A program made the position numbers and the translations under genes. DNA of 64,000 nucleotides. Source: an uncultured Clostridia bacterium (GTDB lineage: Bacteria > Bacillota > Clostridia > Christensenellales > UBA1242). Position 1 is the first letter of the stretch; every line of letters starts with the position of its first letter. Shown here one piece after another: positions 17,613 to 25,856 of the stretch. The stretch lies in the NCBI GenBank assembly GCA_944372335.1, contig CALVYQ010000006.1, positions 1-64,000 of the forward strand, in the 5' to 3' direction. The notes under the pieces are model-generated. The model worked only from the letters and a program-made list of their open reading frames with translations, was not told the origin of the DNA and made no database searches.

Positions 17613-18225
17613 TAGGTGCCATTGCTGCTCCCATATTGTTTACATCGACTATTCCCCAATCAATCACTTTGCCAAAAGTTACCATAGTAATTCTTGGGCC
17701 TTTGCCTTTTTGCGAAATAACGCAACTACCTGCACCTGTAACTGTCCATTGTGATGCAGGCGGACGCTGATTGCCAAGCTCCAATGGAAAGCGATATTGT
17801 CTTTCGGCGGTGGAGAAGTGCGAAGCAGTGCAACATACGACATTCTCAAAATATCCACCGTCAATAAGTATAGATGCCACAGCGATACTCTCTGCCATCG
17901 TCGAACAAGCACCATAGACGCCTAAGTATGGAAAATCAAAGGCACGTGCCGCATAAGAAGAAGAGATAATCTGATTTAAAAGGTCACCTGCCACCAACAA
18001 GTTAATATCTTTCATATCAAGCTTTGCTTTTTGAATCGCACCGGTTATCGCCGTCTCAATCATCTTACGCTCCGCTTTTTCAAAAGTCTTTTCGCCAAAA
18101 AGGTCATTTTTCATAATGTAGTCAAAATAATCTTTAAAGTTTCCCTGCCCTTCCTTTGGCCCGACAATGGAATACGAGCCGATTATCTTTGGTTGTCGCC
18201 TAAATTTCACCGTGTCATATTTCAT
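17590..18225 (-). pseudogene. spoVAD: spoVAD, 5' two-thirds only, interrupted by the BREX element
   Basis: SpoVAD is a thiolase-fold protein that binds dipicolinic acid and helps load it into the forespore. The N-terminal part is intact: IIGSYSIVGPKEGQGNF, LLVAGDLLNQIISSSYAARA, GVYGACSTMAESIAVASILI (position of the thiolase cysteine) and RPPASQWTVTGAGSCVI. Full-length SpoVAD is ~335-340 residues; this frame ends after ~211, at MGAAMAP, with six foreign residues. Only ~140 bp separate the stop from the Bro-N gene, so the missing ~125 codons are not here. The ATG at 18225 follows AGAGGTG. Either the gene is dead, or the element is excised in the mother cell or forespore and the gene is rebuilt. 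Confidence 0.9.
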
Positions 18226-18283
18226 AAGCACCTCTTAGATTAAATTATTTTTATATTATTGCCTTCTTATTTTCATTTAAACT

Positions 18284-18312
18284 AAAAAATCCTCCAAATA
18301 AATTGAAGGATT
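18284..18312 (-). terminator. Terminator of the AAA-WYL-macro cassette
   Basis: On the minus strand AATCCTTCAA pairs with TTGGAGGATT (one G-U pair), followed by TTTTTAG. It separates the cassette from spoVAD, which therefore needs its own promoter or read-through. Confidence 0.75.
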
Positions 18313-18338
18313 ATTTTTATAAATTAGTTTAATATTTT

Positions 18339-18893
18339 TTATTTCTTGTTTTTTATAATATCATTATACATATTTACATTTTCGGCTGTTATATTCTCGA
18401 ATTGATTACTTCTCAATATCAAATTTTTCACTTGAAGCTTTCCGCAAGTTATGTCACTTGCAACTAAATCGTCACATACCATCTCTTTACATAAAACTTC
18501 CACATCAACACATTCAAGATTTTTTGCTTCAACTTTTCCCTTAGCCCGAAGTTCATCAACAATCTCGCTATCTTTTTTAAAAATTGCATTGTTGCAATAC
18601 AATCTCCCCACTCTAAACTTTTTGTTTGCAACAACATTATTTGCCCAAAAGGAATAGCAAACAATATCAGAAAATTCGACATCAGGCAGGTCATTCTCGC
18701 CATGTTCTGTCACCTTAACATCTTCTTGTAAATCTAAAAGGCCAAAAGGTATTTCAACATTGAATTCAACGTCGGCAAGTTCGCCATTTTCGGTAAATTT
18801 ATATAAATAGACTTTATATTTTCCGTCCTGCTTCTTAGGTATTTTTTGAAATTTAAACTTTTCTAAATCCTCTAAACTATTGATTCTTATCAT
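18339..18893 (-). CDS. Unknown protein with beta-helix-like repeats, last gene of the AAA-WYL cassette
   Basis: A 184-residue protein of no recognised family. The C-terminal half (about residues 85-180) has short periodic units such as KKFRVGRLYCNNAIF, GKVEAKNLECVDVEVLC and ASDITCGKLQVKNLIL, resembling the turns of a small right-handed beta-helix or a bactofilin/pentapeptide-like fold. It is rich in cysteine for its size. The start at 18893 follows GGGAGGAAGT. It is 13 nt after the macro-domain gene and ahead of the terminator, so it belongs to the cassette operon. It could be a structural or target-binding partner. Confidence 0.6.
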   Translation of the reverse strand: MIRINSLEDLEKFKFQKIPKKQDGKYKVYLYKFTENGELADVEFNVEIPFGLLDLQEDVKVTEHGENDLPDVEFSDIVCYSFWANNVVANKKFRVGRLYCNNAIFKKDSEIVDELRAKGKVEAKNLECVDVEVLCKEMVCDDLVASDITCGKLQVKNLILRSNQFENITAENVNMYNDIIKNKK

Positions 18894-18906
18894 ACTTCCT
18901 CCCAAA

Positions 18907-19740
18907 TCACTTATTATATTTTAATAGATATTTTCTCTTATCAAATTGCAGTGGCAAGTTGTGCTTTTCAAATAAAGCTTTTATTTTCTCTTGATAGTCA
19001 TATCCGCCTCCACAAATATGAGCCCAATCATATATCCAACCAATAGGAATGCGAGCTAACTCTTCTTTTGATAAAGCTTCAAAGTCTTCCCATTTTATTT
19101 TTCTCATAATTTCAAATTGCTCTTCGCTATTATTAACTTTCTCTTTTAATTCCTCATCATCTTTGCAAAGTTTGGAATTGTTTTTGATAAAATCTACAAA
19201 CACCTTTGTTGGCAATTTAAGCAAAGGATTATGTGATTTTCTATATTCCTGCTCAGCCTTATAAAAAAAGTCATAAGTGTTTTTATCTATACAATACATA
19301 TAACATTTTTCAAGCGATTTTGGCTTAAAACTATGTATTGTTTTTAAAGCTATAGGAATTGCCTTTTGAAGCGGAAATCCAAATATTCCGGTTGAAACTG
19401 AGCAAAGGGCAAAAGTTTTTATATTATTCTCATCGGCAAGTTTTAACGCACTTAGATACGCCTCCTCTAGTTTCTTAGAATCTTCCTCTCTGCCATAATA
19501 AATAGGCCCAACCGTGTGAATGATATATTTTGCATATAGATTATAGCCCTTTGTTATGACAGCGTGTCCGATTTCGCAACCGCCTATCTCTTTGCACTCC
19601 TTTTCTAACTCTTTCACGCCTGCTCTTTCAAAAATCGCACCACAAACACCGCCACCTCGCTCTAAAAAACAATTGGCACAATTTAGAATTGCGTCCGTCT
19701 TTGCTTCAACTATATTACCTAAAACAATTTCTAAATTCAT
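18907..19740 (-). CDS. Macro-domain protein (ADP-ribose-binding, possible hydrolase) with C-terminal extension
   Basis: Residues 1-165 form a MacroD-type macro domain: ILNCANCFLERGGGVCGAIF (ligand-binding Asn and GGGV loop), CEIGHAVITKG, YIIHTVGPIYYG and CSVSTGIFGFPLQKAIPIAL. Related proteins remove ADP-ribose from proteins or deacetylate O-acetyl-ADP-ribose. Residues ~170-277 are an extra helical region of unknown function, ending with WIYDWAHICGGGYDYQEK. RBS AAGGGTAAG. The gene lies between two unknown genes downstream of a WYL regulator and an AAA+ protein, a context that suggests a stress or defence function based on NAD/ADP-ribose, which is inference. Confidence 0.88.
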   Translation of the reverse strand: MNLEIVLGNIVEAKTDAILNCANCFLERGGGVCGAIFERAGVKELEKECKEIGGCEIGHAVITKGYNLYAKYIIHTVGPIYYGREEDSKKLEEAYLSALKLADENNIKTFALCSVSTGIFGFPLQKAIPIALKTIHSFKPKSLEKCYMYCIDKNTYDFFYKAEQEYRKSHNPLLKLPTKVFVDFIKNNSKLCKDDEELKEKVNNSEEQFEIMRKIKWEDFEALSKEELARIPIGWIYDWAHICGGGYDYQEKIKALFEKHNLPLQFDKRKYLLKYNK

Positions 19741-19759
19741 AACTTACCCTTCTAAAAAT

Positions 19760-20860
19760 CTATTCTTCTTCGTCCTCTTTGTAAGCCTTATTTATAAGCG
19801 TTTCTATATTTTTTATGCCCTTGCCATTGCAAATATCATTTTCTATCTCGCTCCAAGCCTCTTTTATCTCTTTATTTGCCACATATATATCTTCTTTGCA
19901 AATTATATTGTAAAGAAACTTGCCTGCCTCTTTTGCCTTTGTCTTATTTTCTATTGTTTTATCCTCTATAGTTTTTAATGTATTCATTATTGCACTAGAT
20001 ATATCAGAAGTTGATATATCAAAAGATGTAGCATTTTTAAATTTTTCCTTTTTAAAGCCTAAATTATTTAAGAAGTAATCTTCCTGCCCTTTTATAAAAT
20101 AATACATATCAAGTAGTTTCATAAAAGGATAGGCTTGTTTATCAAATGCCTTTTTTAATTTATTATCTTCAAATAAATTTTTATTTTTTACTAAATTAGA
20201 AGCCAAATTATAAACTCTACTTATAATAATTTTAACAGCGTCTTCTGCCTCTTTATATCCATCAACATTTGGGTCAGAAATTCCAAAAGCATACTTAAAA
20301 TTTCTATCTAGTGCAGGAAAACACCCAATTGTGCCTAATATGATTTTCGTGATAATCGTCAAAAATTTGTCAGGTGTTGCGTTCTTCTTATTTTTTTGAA
20401 ATTTGCTTTTATTAAGAAAATACTCCTTATAGTCCTTCAATTTATTAAAGATGTCCATATATAGATCAGTAATCATCTTACATCTATCTTCAGCAAATAG
20501 ACTATCATCATTCCAAAGAGAGTCATATTTTTTATTAAAGATAACATCAACAACGCCATAATAAATCTTATAATCATTTTGAAGAAGAAAGGAACTTCCT
20601 CTATACATTCCCCAACTTGCCATATAAAAAGCTAGATGAAGGCTTAGTTGATCTTTATAAGTCCAATTTTCATTATCTCCGAAACACTTTTCTAGCTTAT
20701 GCTTTTTATAGACTTTATGGAAAAAATTATAGCAGTATTCCCAAGATTTATATCTACTTTCTTTGTCTAGCTTTGATTTTTTGATAAAAAGTTTGACGCA
20801 TTCTTTAAAATAATTTGATTCAAATGTTTCTTTATCTTGTTTTAAATAATCTTTTTTCAT
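19760..20860 (-). CDS. Conserved protein of unknown function, 366 residues
   Basis: No named family is recognised. The protein is rich in Lys, Asn, Phe and Tyr and predicted helical. Distinct blocks are LSLHLAFYMASWGMYRGSSF (about residues 70-90), GTIGCFPALDRNF (around 178-190) and MYYFIKGQEDYFLNNLGF. They look like conserved core motifs because they contain clustered Gly, Pro, Arg and aromatic residues. The ATG follows the WYL gene stop immediately and overlaps its end with RBS ACGAGGG, showing tight coupling. There is no signal peptide. It is probably a cytoplasmic partner in the same system as the WYL and macro-domain proteins. Confidence 0.65.
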   Translation of the reverse strand: MKKDYLKQDKETFESNYFKECVKLFIKKSKLDKESRYKSWEYCYNFFHKVYKKHKLEKCFGDNENWTYKDQLSLHLAFYMASWGMYRGSSFLLQNDYKIYYGVVDVIFNKKYDSLWNDDSLFAEDRCKMITDLYMDIFNKLKDYKEYFLNKSKFQKNKKNATPDKFLTIITKIILGTIGCFPALDRNFKYAFGISDPNVDGYKEAEDAVKIIISRVYNLASNLVKNKNLFEDNKLKKAFDKQAYPFMKLLDMYYFIKGQEDYFLNNLGFKKEKFKNATSFDISTSDISSAIMNTLKTIEDKTIENKTKAKEAGKFLYNIICKEDIYVANKEIKEAWSEIENDICNGKGIKNIETLINKAYKEDEEE

Positions 20861-21850
20861 CTATCCCTCGTAATTTTTTAATAATGAATCTATCTTCTTT
20901 TTTACTTCTTCACGTGTTTCTTTAGGAGAGATAAGTTCAATCGTTTCGCCATACTGTAAGCACCAATAGATTAACGCCTGCTCGTTTGCTTTAACTTCTG
21001 CATATAAAGCCCCATCTTTTTTATAAAATCTTGTGTTTTGACCAAACCACTCAACAACATATTCCGAAGAATATTCGTTTAAAATCTTCAATGTGGCGTT
21101 GACCGTTTTATTATGAAACATATATATGTTTTGATTGGCATATTTCGCCATATCAACGCCATTTTCACAATTTTTTAGTTTTGTTATCGGCTTTATAGGT
21201 GTATCTAAAATTTTAATGTTTGATATGAGATTTACTTTGTAATTTGCAATATCATCAAAGTAATCAAGATTGCAAACTAAATAATATCTCCCCTGATTGT
21301 TTATCATAAAATAAGGATTGATGATATATTCTTTCTGTTTTTCCTTTTGCACCTTATCTTTATCATAATAGAAACGATTATAGTTAAATTTGACTTGCTT
21401 ACCATTTTCTATGGCCTCATTTAAAATATCAATGGTATAGAAAAGTTGTTTTTGGCTTGTTCTTGAAACTTGACTTGATTTATAGATGTAGTTATATCTT
21501 TTTCTCTCATACTCACTTAAAAATCCGGAAAGTTTTTGAGAGAGTTTTTTGGCGTTTTCACTGTCAATAGACCTGCTTGAAAAGACGGCATCAACTAAAA
21601 AGGATATTTCGCTCTTTTCAAAATCTCGCTCTCCTAGATAACAGCCATTTTTAGTCTTTATGATATCATAACCAAAATCAATAAGGCTGTCTATTGTTGA
21701 GCCTACAGACTTTCTTTCAAGTTCCAAACCGTATCTATTATAAAGTTTCTCTACTATCTCACTCTGTTTTAAAGGGTGATTTTCATCACTACTCTCTTTT
21801 AATATATCCAAAATGCAAAGAGGTGAAAGTTTTTTATTACTAGACAACAT
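20861..21850 (-). CDS. WYL-domain transcriptional regulator
   Basis: A 329-residue protein with an N-terminal winged helix (LCILDILKESSDENHPLKQS, KLYNRYGLELERKSVGSTID) and a central WYL domain (KQVKFNYNRFYYDK, INPYFMINNQGRYYLVCNLD), then a WCX-like C-terminus. WYL proteins sense nucleotides or other small ligands and often control defence genes, including BREX and CBASS islands. It is co-transcribed with the AAA+ gene upstream and the conserved unknown downstream. It may bind the palindrome at 23944-23961 in the cassette promoter. RBS AGGAG. Confidence 0.88.
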   Translation of the reverse strand: MLSSNKKLSPLCILDILKESSDENHPLKQSEIVEKLYNRYGLELERKSVGSTIDSLIDFGYDIIKTKNGCYLGERDFEKSEISFLVDAVFSSRSIDSENAKKLSQKLSGFLSEYERKRYNYIYKSSQVSRTSQKQLFYTIDILNEAIENGKQVKFNYNRFYYDKDKVQKEKQKEYIINPYFMINNQGRYYLVCNLDYFDDIANYKVNLISNIKILDTPIKPITKLKNCENGVDMAKYANQNIYMFHNKTVNATLKILNEYSSEYVVEWFGQNTRFYKKDGALYAEVKANEQALIYWCLQYGETIELISPKETREEVKKKIDSLLKNYEG

Positions 21851-21901
21851 ATCTTAACTCCTAATTCATTATAGCACATTTGGTAACTTTATCCAAAGTG
21901 T

Positions 21902-23902
21902 TTAGATATGAAATCCAAAAGAAAGTTTTTCATGACTATTTTTAGGCAACTCTATATCTTCTGGTAATAAAATGTTTCTTTCTGGTGAAAATAACATATT
22001 TTCATTGACAAGCCTTGTTGCCTGTTTCATTCTTGCCTTTTCAAGAAGATTTCTTACAAAACGACCATTGCCAAAGTTTTGAGTATTTTTTTCGCAACTA
22101 AATATCTCTGTCATTTTATCTCTACACATTGATATATCTATATTCATTTTTTCTGCCTGGAATTTTGCAATCTTCAACAGTTCATCGGTGTCATAGTCTG
22201 GAAATTCCACTTCAAAGGCAATTCTGCTTCTAAGTCCCGAGTTTCTATTTAAAAATCTTTGCATTTCATTTTTGTAACCAGCAAATATAACCACCATATT
22301 TTTTCTATTATTTTCCATCTCCTGCACGATTGTGTTAATCGCCTCATCTCCGTATAATCCCTCTTTGCCATCACAAAGTGAATACGCCTCATCAATGAAT
22401 AAGACATTACCTATTGCCCTGTGAAATATCTCTTTAACCTTTGGTGCTGTTCCTCCCACAAATTTGCTAACTAAATTTGCTCTACCAACTTCAATTAATT
22501 GGCCTTTTGAAAGCAAGCCCTCTTCCTTCATTATACCAGCCACAATTCTGGCAACTGTTGTCTTGGCAGTTCCAGGATTTCCAACAAAGCACATGTGCCT
22601 ACTTAGTTGTATAATTTTTTCTCCCGAAAGTTCACAGGCACGCTGTAACTTTGAATAATTTATAAAATCTGTCACAACCTTCTTCACGTTATCAAGCCCA
22701 ATTAACTTATTAAGTTCGTTATATGTCGAATTTTTCGAGTCTTCTTTTTTGTCCTCGACCCTATTATTTATAAACATAGAGTATTGTGGAAATTGTTTGG
22801 TGTATAAATAATTGTTGTACCATTTTTTAAAGATATCAATAAGTTCAAAAACTTCATAAGACTTATTTGGCTCAATTAACTCAACCAATCCCTCAGGATT
22901 TTCTATTTTACGCCTTTTTGCAGATTGCAAAAGATAATTTTGTGCATCATAATCATAAAATGATCTGTCCTGCAGTTCCACAAATGCAAAATCATTTAAA
23001 TTGTTTTTAATATAATTTATCTGTCCGCATTTATTTGAATAAAATTGGAAGATAAGAGTTGCCGAATTCGCCTCAAATTCACATACCCTGCAAAGATTAT
23101 TTAAAATATCCAACTCTCTTGAATACCTATCCCCATCATCTACCTCTAAATCGCAATATAAGACAACAACTCCGCCTTCATTCATTTTAATAGCGGAAGA
23201 AATTTCAAAAAACAAATCCATATCCATTTTACGCAAACGAGAAAGAAAGAGTTTAGCATATTTATCTCTAATCATTCTACCATTTGTATGTAAAGCTTTA
23301 AGTAGCACATCAATTGTATTATTGCCCATTTCTTTATCCATATTGACAATATAATGCACAGGCACACCAAAGGCAGTGTTATCGCAAAGAGCATATATCC
23401 TTTCAATCTCCTCTTTTACCTGTTCGTTTAAAGCATATTTGTCACATAGCTCAAGTAAACTCTTTTTATCAAATTTTTGCTTACTTAACATATTTTCTTT
23501 AAAGTGATGATTTCCGCCTTGCTCAATTTCAAATTTTGAATATATATCATTGAGATTTTCGATAAATTCATTATCATAACTGTTTCTTATATCTTTATCA
23601 AGTCCTGAGAAAGTAATCTCCACCTTGCTTATCGATTTAAATTCTTCGCCAATGAGTTTAACGAAATTTTCAGCTATAGTATCGACATTTCTTAATTCGT
23701 TTAAATCTTTATCGAAAATAATATCAAAAATAAGCTTTAAATTGTCATCTTCTACAATGAATAGTTGCATATCTCTATCATCATTCTCTTCGCAATACTT
23801 TATGTATATATCCTTATCTCGCTTTGCAAATATAGAAATATCATCTTTGCCTTTTAAACCATTATCTATTTTTCTTGAACACGTGAATCTATAAAAAAAC
23901 AT
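21902..23902 (-). CDS. CbbX/SpoVK-like AAA+ ATPase with long N-terminal domain
   Basis: A ~666-residue protein. The C-terminal third (from about residue 400) is a CbbX/CfxQ-type AAA+ module: LNKLIGLDNVKKVV, Walker A GNPGTAKTTVAR, pore-loop-like LVSKFVGGTAPKVKEIF, Walker B NVLFIDEAYSLCDG, EAINTIVQEMENNR and the GNGRFVRNLLEKA sensor 2. Walker A has Ala where Gly is usual (GxxGTGKT). Residues 1-390 are unlike known domains and likely recognise a partner. The ATG at 23902 has GGAG 8 nt upstream; earlier in-frame starts lack one. It is the first gene of the cassette, 71 nt after spoVAC. Confidence 0.85.
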   Translation of the reverse strand: MFFYRFTCSRKIDNGLKGKDDISIFAKRDKDIYIKYCEENDDRDMQLFIVEDDNLKLIFDIIFDKDLNELRNVDTIAENFVKLIGEEFKSISKVEITFSGLDKDIRNSYDNEFIENLNDIYSKFEIEQGGNHHFKENMLSKQKFDKKSLLELCDKYALNEQVKEEIERIYALCDNTAFGVPVHYIVNMDKEMGNNTIDVLLKALHTNGRMIRDKYAKLFLSRLRKMDMDLFFEISSAIKMNEGGVVVLYCDLEVDDGDRYSRELDILNNLCRVCEFEANSATLIFQFYSNKCGQINYIKNNLNDFAFVELQDRSFYDYDAQNYLLQSAKRRKIENPEGLVELIEPNKSYEVFELIDIFKKWYNNYLYTKQFPQYSMFINNRVEDKKEDSKNSTYNELNKLIGLDNVKKVVTDFINYSKLQRACELSGEKIIQLSRHMCFVGNPGTAKTTVARIVAGIMKEEGLLSKGQLIEVGRANLVSKFVGGTAPKVKEIFHRAIGNVLFIDEAYSLCDGKEGLYGDEAINTIVQEMENNRKNMVVIFAGYKNEMQRFLNRNSGLRSRIAFEVEFPDYDTDELLKIAKFQAEKMNIDISMCRDKMTEIFSCEKNTQNFGNGRFVRNLLEKARMKQATRLVNENMLFSPERNILLPEDIELPKNSHEKLSFGFHI

Positions 23903-23927
23903 CGCCATCTCTCCTTTTATCACGCTC

Positions 23928-23961
23928 ATTATAGCAAAATATATGTCCAAAAAATTGGACA
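23928..23961 (-). promoter_or_regulatory. Promoter with palindromic operator of the AAA-WYL cassette
   Basis: The perfect inverted repeat TGTCCAA-N4-TTGGACA (23944-23961) stands between spoVAC and the AAA+ gene. A TATAAT -10 on the minus strand is at 23928-23933, ten nucleotides inside, so a bound regulator would cover the -35 region. The WYL protein of this operon is the natural candidate. Confidence 0.55.
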
Positions 23962-23973
23962 CATGAAATTATT

Positions 23974-24432
23974 TTATATGAAGAGATAGACAATGTAGTA
24001 GATAAGACCAACAAGAGCACTAGCAAGCACGCCAAAAACAATGACAGGGCCTGCTATTGTAAACATCTTTACACAAACGCCATAAACTATACCTTCGCTT
24101 TTAAATTCTACCGATGGACTTGTTATGGAGTTGGAAAATCCAGTGATTGGCACAATCGTTCCTCCGCCTGCAAACTTACCAAGTTTATCATAGACACCGA
24201 TGCCTGTAAGAAGTGACGCTAAGAAAATCAAAATGATGAGAGTGTAACTCCAAGCCGACTGCTCCGAAATGTTTGGAAAGAGATAGAGAAGTAAGTCGTT
24301 TATTCCCTGCCCGATTAAACATATAAGCCCGCCTACCCAAAAGGCATTAAAAAGTGTCGGCCATGGCCTTGTTTTAGGTATTTTTGCGTTAACATATTTA
24401 TTATAAGCCTTGTTTCTTTCCTTTAAATCCAT
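23974..24432 (-). CDS. spoVAC: Stage V sporulation protein AC
   Basis: A 152-residue membrane protein needed for movement of Ca-dipicolinate into and out of spores; SpoVAC of Bacillus behaves as a mechanosensitive channel. Family blocks are clear: GGLICLIGQGINDLLLYLF, FAGGGTIVPITGFSNSITSP and VKMFTIAGPVIVFGVLASAL. Three to four transmembrane segments are visible. RBS GAGG. spoVAC is normally followed at once by spoVAD and spoVAE, but here a five-gene cassette intervenes. spoVAA and spoVAB are not upstream, as is common in Clostridia. No convincing sigma-G promoter was identified. Confidence 0.93.
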   Translation of the reverse strand: MDLKERNKAYNKYVNAKIPKTRPWPTLFNAFWVGGLICLIGQGINDLLLYLFPNISEQSAWSYTLIILIFLASLLTGIGVYDKLGKFAGGGTIVPITGFSNSITSPSVEFKSEGIVYGVCVKMFTIAGPVIVFGVLASALVGLIYYIVYLFI

Positions 24433-24532
24433 AATAACCTCATAATAATTTTATCCACCTTAAAGGAACTTAAACAAAAAAAGAATAAACTCTCACTTTT
24501 TACACAAACTAAGGTCGATAATCGGAGGGAAT

Positions 24533-25840
24533 ATGAAAAATAAAATAGTTTTAGGTGTGTTGTCTTTGGCATTATGCTTCACTTTGGTTGGTTGCAATAA
24601 TTCAGCAAGCACCATGACAAAGACCAATATTTCAAGTCAGCTTGATAAGACAAACAATTCTATAGCCACAGTAAAAAGTGTCAGCACAAGCGATATTGAA
24701 ATAGATGAAGGAAAACTCAACAATATTGAAAATGAAGACAAATGCGAAAAATTTAAATATAATATGGCTCGTGCTCAAGCCACCTTGGACGCAGAACAAA
24801 ACTACAAAAATGAAATTTTGCATAAGACAGCGTTGATAAAAAAGCATCTGCAAAACGAAGATTTGAAACTAGCTAAAGGTGAACTTAATGCTCTTAAAGA
24901 TTTGACGGCAAACTTATCTAATTATAATGACAATGTGGCAAGGTCAAGTAATGAATTTAATTCAACTTATAGAAACTATAACACAATGAAAAAGAGTGCC
25001 TCTCGCAATATAGACAGAGTTAGTGCAAAACTAAATAAGATAACCTGCAATTCCAACACCCGATGCTCATATTATGTCAATATATTAAACACATTACAAA
25101 ATATGGAAGATATCTTAGGAATAGAAGATTATAATAATCTAAAAGAAAATTTTGAAGATGGCAACATTGAATTTGAAATAGATGACGAAACTGAAGATAT
25201 AAACATTGGTGAAGAGAACGAAGAAGAGAACATAGAAAATTTAGATTATGATAACGAAGAAGAGCAAAAAAGCGAAAACACAAAACCATTAAGGAAAAAA
25301 TGGCATTTAAAGAAAAATATCGACACATATAAGCCTGAAGAGTTTGACAATGAACCAATAACCAACGAAACAATAAGAAATACCGACACTTATGCTCCAT
25401 TTAGAAGAAATATTGACACCTTCCGTCCGTATGGCTATGGTATGTATGGCATGAATGGATATGGATATGGAAACTATTACAATAGAGGCCTCTACTCGCC
25501 TTATGGCTATAATTCCAACAACTTTAATCGTCTTGCTCAGCCCGTCAACACAGAAATAGACGAAGACGAAGAACATATCGTGAATGAAGAAAGAGAAAAA
25601 GATGAAATTGAAAATTCTTTAAACGAAGATAGGCACAAAATTTTAAATAGAGAAAATAAGGTAAATGACGAAAGAGAAGAAGATAGAGAGAACAACATAA
25701 ATTTAAATGATGTTACCAATAATATTGAGAATATTGCTAGTGAACAAGAGACAAAGATAAAAAGTGTTGCAAATATTGAAATAAAAGAAATTGATGACAA
25801 TGAAGAACATTATTTACTCAATAAAAAAACTTTATCATAA
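24533..25840 (+). CDS. Secreted lipoprotein with coiled-coil region and NIDTY-type repeats
   Basis: A 435-residue protein with a lipoprotein signal (VLSLALCFTLVGC, lipobox Cys-21). Residues ~25-205 are helical and could form coiled coils. Residues ~205-250 are acidic. A region around residues 260-335 repeats NIDTYKP, NTDTYAP and NIDTFRP and then becomes rich in Tyr, Gly and Asn (YGYGMYGMNGYGYGNYY). The C-terminus is again charged and helical. It is probably anchored outside the membrane; NIDTY-repeat tails recur in predicted surface proteins of uncultured Clostridia, in my recollection. RBS GGAGGG. It is divergent from spoVAC. Function unknown. Confidence 0.8.
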   Translation: MKNKIVLGVLSLALCFTLVGCNNSASTMTKTNISSQLDKTNNSIATVKSVSTSDIEIDEGKLNNIENEDKCEKFKYNMARAQATLDAEQNYKNEILHKTALIKKHLQNEDLKLAKGELNALKDLTANLSNYNDNVARSSNEFNSTYRNYNTMKKSASRNIDRVSAKLNKITCNSNTRCSYYVNILNTLQNMEDILGIEDYNNLKENFEDGNIEFEIDDETEDINIGEENEEENIENLDYDNEEEQKSENTKPLRKKWHLKKNIDTYKPEEFDNEPITNETIRNTDTYAPFRRNIDTFRPYGYGMYGMNGYGYGNYYNRGLYSPYGYNSNNFNRLAQPVNTEIDEDEEHIVNEEREKDEIENSLNEDRHKILNRENKVNDEREEDRENNINLNDVTNNIENIASEQETKIKSVANIEIKEIDDNEEHYLLNKKTLS

Positions 25841-25855
25841 GATAAAGTTTTTTTA
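25823..25855. terminator. Bidirectional terminator
   Basis: AAACTTTATC pairs with GATAAAGTTT around an ATAA loop, with A and T runs on both sides. The lipoprotein stop codon lies in the loop; the lemA stop is just beyond. Confidence 0.85.
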
Positions 25856-25856
25856 A

